This document shows, in pieces, positions 53,534 to 64,000 of a stretch of DNA of 64,000 nt. Position 1 is the stretch's first letter. Each line of letters opens with the position of its first letter. The notes beneath the pieces are model-generated. The model searched no databases, was not told the origin of the DNA, and was given only the letters and a program-made list of their open reading frames with translations. A program made the translations under genes and the position numbers. The DNA is from Cupriavidus basilensis (GTDB lineage: Bacteria > Pseudomonadota > Gammaproteobacteria > Burkholderiales > Burkholderiaceae): contig NZ_CP062803.1 of the NCBI RefSeq assembly GCF_008801925.2, positions 2,046,001-2,110,000 on the forward strand, in the 5' to 3' direction.

Positions 53534-54745
53534 TCAAGCCGCGCAGAGCTCCAGCAACTGCTCGTCGCGAAAGCCCCATTGCGCCGGATCCTCGAACCCG
53601 ACCACGGTGTCCTCCGTCTCGCGCAGATCGAGCGTCTGCGGGCCGAGGTGGGCGGCCTCGCTCACCGAGTAGAACACCTTGACCTGCGGGCGCAGCGGCT
53701 CGTTGTCGTTCTGCGCGAAGACCACCGCCAGCCGTCCGGAACGCAAGCGCAGCACCGTGCCCAGCGGATAGATGCCAATGGACCGGGTGAAGGCCTGGAA
53801 CACGGTACGATCGAACAGCGTATCCACACGCACCGCCATATACTCCAGCGCCCGCGCTGGCGTCCACGCCTGGTGCCCGGGCCGGTTGGAGGTCAGGGAG
53901 TCATAGGCGTTGCACACCGCGGCGATCTTGGCGTGCACGCTGATCTCGTTGCCATGCAGGCCAAACGGGTAGCCGCGCCCGTCAATGCGCTCGTGGTGGT
54001 GCATGCAGACATCGAGGGGAATATTGCTGTAGAGCTTGGCCTCGTTGAGGACGCGGTAGCCCACCGAAGGATGGCGCTGCACCATCGCGACTTCGGCGGC
54101 GGTCATCTCGCCCTGCTTGTGCAGCACGTGCGTGGGCACGGAAATCTTGCCGATATCGTGCACCAGGCCCGCCAGCCCGAGCTGCTGCACTGCGGCACTG
54201 TCCAGGCCAAGGGTGCGGCCGAGCGCGATCATCAGCGCGCAGACCGCGAAAGAATGCAGATAGGTGTAATCGTCGCGCACCTTGAGCCGCGCCAGCGCGA
54301 TCAGGGCCTGCGAATGGCGGGTCAGCGAATTCGATACGGAATCGACCAGCATCAGGGCACCCTCCACCTCCAGCGCCCGGCCCATGCGGGCATTCGTGAA
54401 CATCGACCCTACCACCGCCTTGCCGTTTTTCATCACCTCCCGGGCCAGGCCGAACTCCACCTCCAGCGGCACTCCCGACTGCGGCACGGCGCCGGCCGGC
54501 TCGTCGGCCACGGGCTTCACGCTCAAGGACCCCGACGCCGCCAGTTGCACGGGCGGCGGTACCCCCTTGCCTTTGAGCAGATCGATCCAGACCTCCTCGA
54601 CCTTGGAGGCGATCATCTGGTCGATCTGTTCCCGGCTGCTCACCAGGAACCGGGAGCGCCAGAAGGGATGCTCCAGCCATGGCCCCCCCACCCTGGCCAC
54701 GAACATTCCGACTTGAAGCTGTTGGGTCTTGATCCGTTTCAGCAT
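53534..54745 (-). CDS. HD-GYP domain cyclic-di-GMP phosphodiesterase
   Basis: A 403-residue protein with an N-terminal DUF3391 region (LKRIKTQQLQVGMFVAR... WLEHPFWRSRFLV) and an HD-GYP domain. The HDIGK metal motif is at residues 196-200 and HHERIDGRGYP is at 250-260, so the phosphodiesterase residues are intact. It hydrolyses cyclic-di-GMP to affect motility and biofilm formation. It has no receiver or PAS domain. A weak possible promoter lies upstream in the 95-bp spacer shared with the XRE gene. Confidence 0.93.
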   Translation of the reverse strand: MLKRIKTQQLQVGMFVARVGGPWLEHPFWRSRFLVSSREQIDQMIASKVEEVWIDLLKGKGVPPPVQLAASGSLSVKPVADEPAGAVPQSGVPLEVEFGLAREVMKNGKAVVGSMFTNARMGRALEVEGALMLVDSVSNSLTRHSQALIALARLKVRDDYTYLHSFAVCALMIALGRTLGLDSAAVQQLGLAGLVHDIGKISVPTHVLHKQGEMTAAEVAMVQRHPSVGYRVLNEAKLYSNIPLDVCMHHHERIDGRGYPFGLHGNEISVHAKIAAVCNAYDSLTSNRPGHQAWTPARALEYMAVRVDTLFDRTVFQAFTRSIGIYPLGTVLRLRSGRLAVVFAQNDNEPLRPQVKVFYSVSEAAHLGPQTLDLRETEDTVVGFEDPAQWGFRDEQLLELCAA

Positions 54746-54813
54746 GCCAGCTCCTCGCGTACAGATTGAATAAGGCGTGGCCGCTTAACGGCAAGGAGAC
54801 GAAATACTTTAGG

Positions 54814-54840
54814 GCTTCAACCCTTCAATCCTTCAACCCT

Positions 54841-54850
<10 letters not shown>
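54814..54850. repeat. 8-bp tandem repeat, about 4.6 copies
   Basis: Copies of CCTTCAAC/CCTTCAAT/CCTTCAGC that run across the stop codon of the XRE-cupin gene. Same class as the other spacer repeats of the window. Confidence 0.8.
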
Positions 54851-56892
<2,042 letters not shown>

Positions 56893-56913
56893 ATCGCGTT
56901 TACCCCTCCCCAG

Positions 56914-56969
56914 ATCGCCAATCGCCAATCGCCAATCGCCAATCGCCAATCGCCAATCGCCAATCGCCA
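56914..56969. repeat. 7-bp tandem repeat, 8 exact copies
   Basis: Eight perfect copies of ATCGCCA between the oxidoreductase stop and the AGGAG ribosome site of the M81 peptidase gene (56978-56982). Exact uniformity suggests recent expansion. A change in copy number would alter the spacing between the two genes but not any reading frame. Confidence 0.95.
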
Positions 56970-56991
56970 AATTGACCAGGAGTTGATCATC

Positions 56992-58446
56992 GTGCGTGTC
57001 TTCAGTGCCTCCCTCGCCACCGAAACCAACACCTTCGGGCCGATGCCGACTGGCCTCGCGTCCTTCAGGGACCGCGGCTACTTCCCGGCCGGCCAGCACC
57101 CAGAGCAGATGACGTTCTTCTCCGGCCCGCTGTGGGCCGCCCGCCTACGCGGCAAGGAGCGCGGCTGGCAGTTGTCCGAAGGCATGGTGGCCGGCGCGCA
57201 GCCCAGCGGCACCACCACGCGCCATGCCTACGAAACCTTGCGCGAGGAGCTGCTGGCCGACCTGCGCGCGGCGCTGCCCGTTGACATGGTGCTGCTAGGC
57301 CTGCACGGCGCGATGGTGGCCGATGGCTACGACGACTGCGAAGGCGACTTGCTGCAGCGCGTGCGCGCCATCGTCGGGCCGGAGGTGGTGATCGGCGCGG
57401 AACTCGATCCGCACAGCCACCTGACGCCGGAGATGGTGGCGCACGCCGACGTGCTGATCGCCTTCAAGGAATACCCGCACACCGACGTGCTGGAGCGCGC
57501 CCTGGAACTGGTCGACCTGTGTGCAGCCAAGGTGCAAGGCAAGGTCCGCCCCGTGGCTGCCGTGGTCGACTGCGAGATGATCGTGACCATTCATACCTCG
57601 CGCGAGCCGGCGCGCGGATTCGTGGACCGCATCCAGTCACTGGAAGGCCGCGACGGCGTACTGTCGATCTCCATCGCGCACGGCTTCTCGTGGGGAGACG
57701 TGCCCGGCATGGGCACCAAGGTGCTGGTCTACACCGATGGCAACCAGGCCCAGGCCGATGCGCTGGCCCGCCATCTGGCCGACGAGCTGATCGGCATGCG
57801 CGAGGCGCTCACGGTGCGCTATCCGGACATCGACACCTCGCTCGACGAGGCCCTGGCCTTCGACGGCGGCCCGGTGGTGCTGGCAGACGGCGCCGACAAT
57901 CCCGGGGGCGGCGCGGCGAGCGACTCCACCTTTATCCTGCGCCGCATGATCGAGCGCGGCATCGCCAACGCCGCCGTCGGCCCGTTGTGGGACCCGATCG
58001 CGGTGCGCATCGCCTTTGACGCCGGTGTGGGCGCGCGCCTGGCGATGCGCATCGGCGGCAAGATCAGCCCGCTCTCGGGTGATCCGCTGGACCTGGACTG
58101 CACAATCAAGGCCTTGCTGCCCGATATGGTGATGACCGGCCTGTCGGACACGCCGATGCAGATGGGCGATTGCGCGCTGGTGGAAGCCAACGGCATCGAC
58201 ATCGTGCTGATTACCTTGCGCAACCAGGCGATGGGCACGGATCTGTTCACGCAACTGGGCTGCGACCTCGCGCGCAAGAAGATCATCGTGGTGAAGTCCT
58301 CGCAGCATTTCTACGCCTCGTTCTCGAAGGTGGCCAGCCACGTGATCTACGCGGGCGCCCCCGGCGCAGTGACGCTCGACCTCACGACCCTGCCCTACCG
58401 CAAGGTGCGGCGGCCCAAGTGGCCGCTCGACGCAGCGGCGGCCTGA
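56992..58446 (+). CDS. M81 family metallopeptidase (MlrC-like)
   Basis: A 484-residue protein of the microcystinase C family. The N-terminal SLATETNTFGPMPT, LLGLHGAMVADGYDDCEGDLL, IGAELDPHSHLTPEMVAHAD (metal-ligand His/Asp) and SIAHGFSWGDVPGMGTKVLVY are conserved family segments. MlrC cleaves linearised microcystin peptides at an Adda-Glu-type bond; relatives elsewhere act on other unusual peptides. AGGAG at 56978-56982 is nine bases from GTG 56992, which I use; a TTG at 56983 is too close to it. Adjacent Dpp genes suggest uptake of its substrate. Confidence 0.88.
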   Translation: MRVFSASLATETNTFGPMPTGLASFRDRGYFPAGQHPEQMTFFSGPLWAARLRGKERGWQLSEGMVAGAQPSGTTTRHAYETLREELLADLRAALPVDMVLLGLHGAMVADGYDDCEGDLLQRVRAIVGPEVVIGAELDPHSHLTPEMVAHADVLIAFKEYPHTDVLERALELVDLCAAKVQGKVRPVAAVVDCEMIVTIHTSREPARGFVDRIQSLEGRDGVLSISIAHGFSWGDVPGMGTKVLVYTDGNQAQADALARHLADELIGMREALTVRYPDIDTSLDEALAFDGGPVVLADGADNPGGGAASDSTFILRRMIERGIANAAVGPLWDPIAVRIAFDAGVGARLAMRIGGKISPLSGDPLDLDCTIKALLPDMVMTGLSDTPMQMGDCALVEANGIDIVLITLRNQAMGTDLFTQLGCDLARKKIIVVKSSQHFYASFSKVASHVIYAGAPGAVTLDLTTLPYRKVRRPKWPLDAAAA

Positions 58447-58510
58447 GCGCCGCGCGCCGGTTCGCAACGGCCACAACCAAAACAACGACAACAAGAAAGG
58501 AGACCCGCCC

Positions 58511-60094
58511 ATGAAACTGAATCCCGCCCTGCGCGCCGCCCTCGCGGCGAGCGCCCTTGCCCTGGCCAGCGCCAGCCTTCCCGCGCTGGCGCAGACCAAG
58601 ACGCTCAAGGTCGTGGCCCATGCCGACCTGAAGATCCTCGACCCGACCTTCACCACCGCCTACATCACGCGCAACTTCGGCTACATGGTCTACGACACGC
58701 TGTTCGCGCAGGACGCGAGCGGCAAGCCGCAACCGCAGATGGTGGAAAAGTACAGCAGTGCCAAGGACGGCAAGCAGTGGAGCTTCACCCTGCGCCCCGG
58801 CCTCAAGTTCTCGGATGGCAGCGCGGTCACCGCGGCCGACGCCGTCGCATCGCTGCAGCGCTGGGGCGCGCGCGACAGCCTGGGCCGCGCCATGGGCGAC
58901 GCTGGCGCCGAATGGAAGGCGCTCGACGCCCGCAGTTTCACGCTCACACTCAAGGAGCCCTTTGGCATGGTGCTCGATGCACTGGCCAAGCCATCGGGCT
59001 TTCCGCCGGTGATCCTGCCCGAGCGCCTGGCCAGGATGCCCGCCACCATGCCGCTGCCCGAGGTGATGGGCTCCGGCCCCTTCATCTTCAAGCGCGACGA
59101 ATGGGTACCCGGCAACAAGGCGGTCTTCGTGCGCAACCCGAACTACGTGGCGCGCAGCGAACCGGCGAGCGGTCTCGCCGGCAGCAAGAAGAGCCAGTTC
59201 GACCGCGTGGAATGGCTCTACCTGCCGGACGCCAACAGCGCCATCGCGGCGCTCAAGCGCGGCGAGGTCGACCTGGTCGAGCAGGTGCCGCCGGACTACA
59301 TCGCCCCGCTGCGCGCCGACGCCAGCATCAAGATCGGCTCGGGCGGCGCTTACCAGGGCGTGCTGGTGATGAACCAGCTCCATCCGCCCTTCAATAACCC
59401 GAAGGTCCGCCAGGCTTTCTTGCAGGCGGTAAGCCAGGAACGCTTCACCGCGGCCATGGGCTATCCACTGGATATGCGCATGAACTACTGCGCCACCTAT
59501 TTCATCTGCGGCGGCCCCAACGATACGACGGCCGGCGCCGAGCCATACCGCAAGGCCGACCTGGCGCGCGCCAAGCAGTTGCTCGGCGCGGCCGGCTACA
59601 AGGGCGAGAAGGTGGTGCTGCTGGTGCCGACCGACGTGCCCCAGCTCAACGCCGAGGCCTTGATGGCAGCGCAGACCATGCGCAGCATGGGCATGAACGT
59701 GGACATGCAGAACATGGACTGGGCATCCATTGGCGCGCGCCGCGCCAAGCGCGATGCGCCCGAGGCCGGCGGCTGGAGCATGTACGTGACGGTGGCGGGC
59801 GAGTTCGATTCGAATTCGCCGATCACCAACGCCTACCTCAGCGCCGCCTGCGGCAACAGCCTGCCGGGCTGGCCCTGCGACAAGCCGCTCGATGCGCTAC
59901 GCACCGCCTGGATCCGCGAGACCGTACCGGCCAAGCGCAAGGAATTGCTCGATGCCTTCCAGAAGCGCGCCTATGAGGCAGTGCCCTATGTGAATGCCGG
60001 CCAGTACTCCGCGGCCTTCGCGGCGCGCGCCAGCCTCAAGGGCGTCGACAAGCTGTGGGCTGGCATGCCCACGGTCTGGATGCTCGACAAGTAA
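58511..60094 (+). CDS. Peptide-type ABC transporter substrate-binding protein
   Basis: A 527-residue periplasmic protein of the SBP_bac_5 (DppA/OppA) family. The signal peptide is ALRAALAASALALASASLPALAQ; the mature part begins TKTLKVVAHADLKILDPTFT and contains the SGPFIFKRDEWVPGNKAVFVRNPNY segment and PFNNPKVRQAFLQAV. It delivers a peptide or amino-compound ligand to the DppBCDF complex. The start follows a clear AAGGAGACCCGCCC. The 64-bp spacer upstream has degenerate AC-rich repeats. Confidence 0.92.
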   Translation: MKLNPALRAALAASALALASASLPALAQTKTLKVVAHADLKILDPTFTTAYITRNFGYMVYDTLFAQDASGKPQPQMVEKYSSAKDGKQWSFTLRPGLKFSDGSAVTAADAVASLQRWGARDSLGRAMGDAGAEWKALDARSFTLTLKEPFGMVLDALAKPSGFPPVILPERLARMPATMPLPEVMGSGPFIFKRDEWVPGNKAVFVRNPNYVARSEPASGLAGSKKSQFDRVEWLYLPDANSAIAALKRGEVDLVEQVPPDYIAPLRADASIKIGSGGAYQGVLVMNQLHPPFNNPKVRQAFLQAVSQERFTAAMGYPLDMRMNYCATYFICGGPNDTTAGAEPYRKADLARAKQLLGAAGYKGEKVVLLVPTDVPQLNAEALMAAQTMRSMGMNVDMQNMDWASIGARRAKRDAPEAGGWSMYVTVAGEFDSNSPITNAYLSAACGNSLPGWPCDKPLDALRTAWIRETVPAKRKELLDAFQKRAYEAVPYVNAGQYSAAFAARASLKGVDKLWAGMPTVWMLDK

Positions 60095-60096
60095 AA

Positions 60097-60131
60097 AGCA
60101 ACGAACGACGAACGAAAAACGAAGAACGACC
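60097..60131. repeat. Degenerate AACGAACGAC-type repeat
   Basis: A purine-rich spacer with overlapping imperfect copies of ACGAACGA / GAAAAACGAAGAACGAC between the binding-protein stop and the permease ribosome site GAGGAGAC. Less regular than the repeats at 7194 or 56914. Confidence 0.55.
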
Positions 60132-60149
60132 CACCGAGGAGACACGACG

Positions 60150-61085
60150 ATGGGCTACCTGCTCCGACGCCTGGCCGCGACGCTACCCGTGATGGCGGTG
60201 GTCGCCATCGTGGTGTTCCTGCTGATCCACTTGTCGCCGGGCGACCCGGCTGCACTGATCGCGGGCGACCTTGCCACGGTCGACGACATCGCCAGACTGC
60301 GTGGCGCGCTGGGCCTGGACCTGCCGCTGTGGCGGCAGTTCGTGCTGTGGCTCGGGCGGCTCGCCACCGGCGACCTCGGCACCTCCATCTTCACCCAGGT
60401 GCCGGTGGCCCGGTTGCTGGCGCAGCGGCTGGAACCCACGGCCTCCATTGCCGCGCTGACCATGTTGCTGACCTTGCTGGTCGCGGTGCCGCTGGGCACG
60501 CTTGCGGCCTACCGCGCCGGCAGCTGGATCGACCGGCTGGTGATGCTGTTCGCGGTGCTGGCGTTTTCGCTGCCGGTGTTCCTGGTGGGCTACCTGCTGG
60601 TCTATGCCTTCGCCATCCAGCTGCCATGGTTTCCGGTGCAGGGTTATGCGCGCCTGGCCGACGGCATGGGCGAATGGCTGCGCAGCCTGGTCCTGCCCTG
60701 CGTCAACCTGGCGCTGGTCTATATCGCGCTGGTGACGCGCATGACGCGCGCCACCGTGCTTGAGGTGCTGCACGAGGACTACATCCGCACTGCGCGCGCC
60801 AAAGGCCTGGGCGTGCTGCCGGTGCTGGGCCATGCGCTGCGCAACGCGGCAATCCCGATCGCCACCACCATCGGCATGGGCATCGCGCTGCTGATCGGCG
60901 GCGTGGTCGTCACCGAGACCGTGTTCGCGATTCCCGGCGTCGGCCGCCTGGTGGTCGACTCGGTGCAGCGCCACGATTACCCGGTGATCCAGAGCGTGCT
61001 GTTGATCTCGGCCGGCGTCTACGTGCTGATCAACCTGATGATCGACCTGAGCTACCGGCTGTTCGATCCGCGCATCAAGTACTGA
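60150..61085 (+). CDS. Peptide ABC transporter permease (DppB-like)
   Basis: A 311-residue membrane protein with about six helices. The family N terminus MGYLLRRLAATLPVMAVVAIVVFLLIHLSPGDPA and the EAA-type cytoplasmic loop RTARAKGLGVLPVLGHALRNAAIPIATT are clear. ATG 60150 follows GAGGAGACACGACG. It forms the transmembrane channel with the DppC-like protein that follows. Confidence 0.92.
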   Translation: MGYLLRRLAATLPVMAVVAIVVFLLIHLSPGDPAALIAGDLATVDDIARLRGALGLDLPLWRQFVLWLGRLATGDLGTSIFTQVPVARLLAQRLEPTASIAALTMLLTLLVAVPLGTLAAYRAGSWIDRLVMLFAVLAFSLPVFLVGYLLVYAFAIQLPWFPVQGYARLADGMGEWLRSLVLPCVNLALVYIALVTRMTRATVLEVLHEDYIRTARAKGLGVLPVLGHALRNAAIPIATTIGMGIALLIGGVVVTETVFAIPGVGRLVVDSVQRHDYPVIQSVLLISAGVYVLINLMIDLSYRLFDPRIKY

Positions 61086-61126
61086 CATCCGGTACCAACC
61101 CCATCCTTGCCGCGAGAGCTGCCACC

Positions 61127-62029
61127 ATGTCCACCTCCATGCCCGTGACCGATGGCGCCGCCCCCAGCGCGGCGGCGCCGCAGGAAGCCCCCTTCGTGCT
61201 GCCGCGCTGGCACTGGGCGCGCAAGCACCCCACGCTGATCGTCGGCGCGCTGTTGCTGGCCGCGATTGCCGCGCTTTCCATCGGCGCGCCCTGGATCGCC
61301 ACCTTCGATCCCCAGGATATCGATCCGCTGGCGCGCATGCAGCCGCCCTCGGCCGAGCACTGGTTCGGCACCGATGCGCTGGGCCGCGATGTGTTCAGCC
61401 GCGCGGTCTGGGGCGGTCGCGTCTCGATGGTCGTCGGGCTTTCGGTCGGCCTGCTGGCAACCGGTTTCGGCGTGCTGCTCGGCCTCGCCGCGGGCTTCGT
61501 GCGCTGGACCGATTCCTTCGTGATGCGCGTGATGGACGGCTTGATGGCCATCCCCGGCATCTTGCTGGCGATCGCGCTGATGGCCGTCACGCAGGCCAGC
61601 CTCACGGCCGTGATCGTTGCCATCACCATCCCCGAGGTCCCGCGCGTGGTGAGGCTGGTGCGCTCGCTGGCGCTCACGCTGCGCGAGCAGCTCTACGTCG
61701 AGGCCGCGCATGCGGTGGGCACCCGCCTGCCGGTGATCCTGGCGCGCCATGTGGTGCCCAATATGGTGGCGCCGCTGATCGTGCAGGCGACCTTCGTGGC
61801 CGCCGCCGCCGTGCTGACGGAAGCGGCCCTGTCCTTTCTCGGCGTCGGCGTGCCCGGGCAGACACCGAGCTGGGGCAACATGATGGCCGAGGGCCGCAAC
61901 TTCGTGGCGGTGGCGTTCCATATCATCCTTTACCCCGGCATCCTGCTGGCCGCGACCGTGCTGGCGATCAACCTGCTGGGTGACGGCTTGCGAGACGCGC
62001 TCGATCCGCGCCTGGCGCGGCAACTCTGA
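61127..62029 (+). CDS. Peptide ABC transporter permease (DppC-like)
   Basis: A 300-residue membrane protein. The N-terminal cytoplasmic part is followed by six hydrophobic segments; [23 protein letters not shown] and the loop [28 protein letters not shown] are diagnostic for DppC. Its stop overlaps an in-frame ATG (TGATG) 15 bases before the likely start of the next gene. Confidence 0.92.
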   Translation: MSTSMPVTDGAAPSAAAPQEAPFVLPRWHWARKHPTLIVGALLLAAIAALSIGAPWIATFDPQDIDPLARMQPPSAEHWFGTDALGRDVFSRAVWGGRVSMVVGLSVGLLATGFGVLLGLAAGFVRWTDSFVMRVMDGLMAIPGILLAIALMAVTQASLTAVIVAITIPEVPRVVRLVRSLALTLREQLYVEAAHAVGTRLPVILARHVVPNMVAPLIVQATFVAAAAVLTEAALSFLGVGVPGQTPSWGNMMAEGRNFVAVAFHIILYPGILLAATVLAINLLGDGLRDALDPRLARQL

Positions 62030-62043
62030 TGAGGGGTTCACCA

Positions 62044-63083
<1,040 letters not shown>

Positions 63084-63087
<4 letters not shown>

Positions 63088-64000
63088 GCACCCCCACTGC
63101 CCAGCCTTTACCCCTGCTCAAGGTCGACCGGCTCAAGAAGCACTACATCGCGCCGCAGCGCTGGCTGGCACCGCGCAAGCCGCCCATCCAGGCGGTGGAC
63201 GGCGTGTCCTTCACCGTCGAGCGCGGCGAGACGCTCTCGCTGGTTGGCGAATCCGGCTGCGGCAAGACCACCACCGCCAAGTCGGTGCTGCGCCTGGTCG
63301 AGCCCACCTCCGGCTCGGTGCAGCTCGATGGTGAGGAGCTGCTGGGCCTGTCGGCAAACGCCATGCGCCTGCGCCGGCGGGATCTGCAGATCATCTTCCA
63401 GGACCCCTACGCTTCGCTAAGCCCGCGCCTGAGGGCCGGCGAGATCGTCAGCGAGCCGCTGCGCAATTTCGGCATGCATTCGCGTGCCGAGCGCAGCGAA
63501 CGCGTGCAGTGGCTGTTCAGCAAGGTCGGGCTGCGCCCGGAGGCGGCCAGGAAATTCCCGCACGAATTCTCGGGCGGCCAGCGGCAGCGGCTGGGCATCG
63601 CGCGCGCGCTCGCGCTCAACCCCAAGCTGATCGTCTGCGACGAACCGGTGTCGGCGCTCGACGTCTCGGTGCAGGCCCAGGTGGTCAACCTGCTGATGGA
63701 CCTGCAGGCCGAACTCGGCATCGCCTACCTGTTCGTCGCGCACGATCTTGCCGTGGTGCGCCATATCAGCCACCGGGTCGCTGTGATGTACCTCGGCCAG
63801 ATCGTGGAGCTGGCCGACCGCGACACCTTGTTCAGCGCGCCGCGCCACCCGTACACGGAGATCCTGCTGTCCGCAGTGCCAGTGCCCAATCCGCGCACGC
63901 CGGCCCGGCGCCTGCTGCTGCAAGGCGACCCGCCGAGCCCGGCCAACCCGCCGTCGGGCTGCCGCTTTCACACGCGCTGCCCGCTGGCGCAAGCCGTATG
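63084..64000 (+). CDS. Peptide ABC transporter ATPase (DppF-like), partial at window end
   Basis: At least 305 residues of a second oligopeptide-type ABC ATPase; the window ends before any stop codon. Walker A GESGCGKT, signature [14 protein letters not shown], Walker [17 protein letters not shown] and the C-terminal Cys motif beginning GCRFHTRCP are visible. Its ATG overlaps the DppD stop (ATGA). It pairs with DppD to drive transport. Confidence 0.92.

Noticed and set aside
56914..56969. CRISPR-like direct repeats
   Set aside because: The units are 7 bp with no spacers between them; they form a simple tandem repeat, and no cas genes are present.

Overview
The window is high-GC (about two thirds G+C), densely coded chromosomal DNA of a Burkholderiaceae bacterium, most likely Cupriavidus or a close Ralstonia relative. 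Pointers are the D-erythronate/L-threonate operon of the type worked out in C. necator, a Bug/TctC binding protein, long single-strand beta-oxidation clusters, and the protein sequences themselves. I saw no rRNA, tRNA, CRISPR array, insertion sequence or prophage. The genus is an inference; no search was run.

Layout. 59-1836: an MFS carrier and a GNAT acetyltransferase. 2003-9071: a GntR/FadR regulator followed by a complete acid-sugar operon (ltnD, otnK, otnC, an MFS permease, otnI, denD) that should convert L-threonate and D-erythronate to dihydroxyacetone phosphate. 9169-14775: a thioesterase, a palindromic repeat, a Bug binding protein, an HSL-type esterase, an iron alcohol dehydrogenase, a macrodomain protein and an Asp/Glu racemase. 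14917-30056: about 15 kb on the minus strand around fatty-acyl or related acyl-CoA breakdown (hydrolase, three SDRs, GST, class II aldolase-like protein, MDR reductase, beta-lactamase-fold hydrolase, thioesterase, acyl-CoA dehydrogenase, thiolase, nicotinamidase, FadB-type protein), with the remnant of a hotdog thioesterase gene.

30561-38420: an amino-acid permease, two paralogous 3-hydroxyaspartate/threonine-type dehydratases, an amino-acid binding protein, a DctA-type symporter, an ornithine-cyclodeaminase-family reductase and a YheO/DauR-type regulator. The regulator and dctA promoters share the same long promoter/operator pattern, so this looks like a small regulon for a hydroxy-amino-dicarboxylate. 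38540-40308: an rtcB-prfH RNA/ribosome repair pair with a possible leader peptide upstream. 40671-42044: a secreted esterase-like (phytase-fold) protein.

42119-49067: an acyl-CoA ligase with a complete Liv-type ABC transporter (livK-H-M-G-F); the LivF ATPase has Arg in place of the Walker A Lys. 49324-53416: selO, msrB, yciB, bolA and a parvulin prolyl isomerase, closed by a strong terminator. 53534-54745: an HD-GYP c-di-GMP phosphodiesterase. 54841-64000: a cupin-XRE regulator divergent from an FAD oxidoreductase, an M81 (MlrC-like) metallopeptidase and a Dpp-type peptide ABC transporter that runs off the end of the window.

Beyond the genes, the main observations are: a shared 12-bp TetR-like palindrome followed by ATTT in front of three lipid-linked transcription units; a duplicated promoter/operator in the hydroxyaspartate-type cluster, which also predicts a leaderless regulator mRNA; a recurring habit of 7-9 bp tandem repeats in the short spacers between genes; and the variant Walker A motif in LivF.
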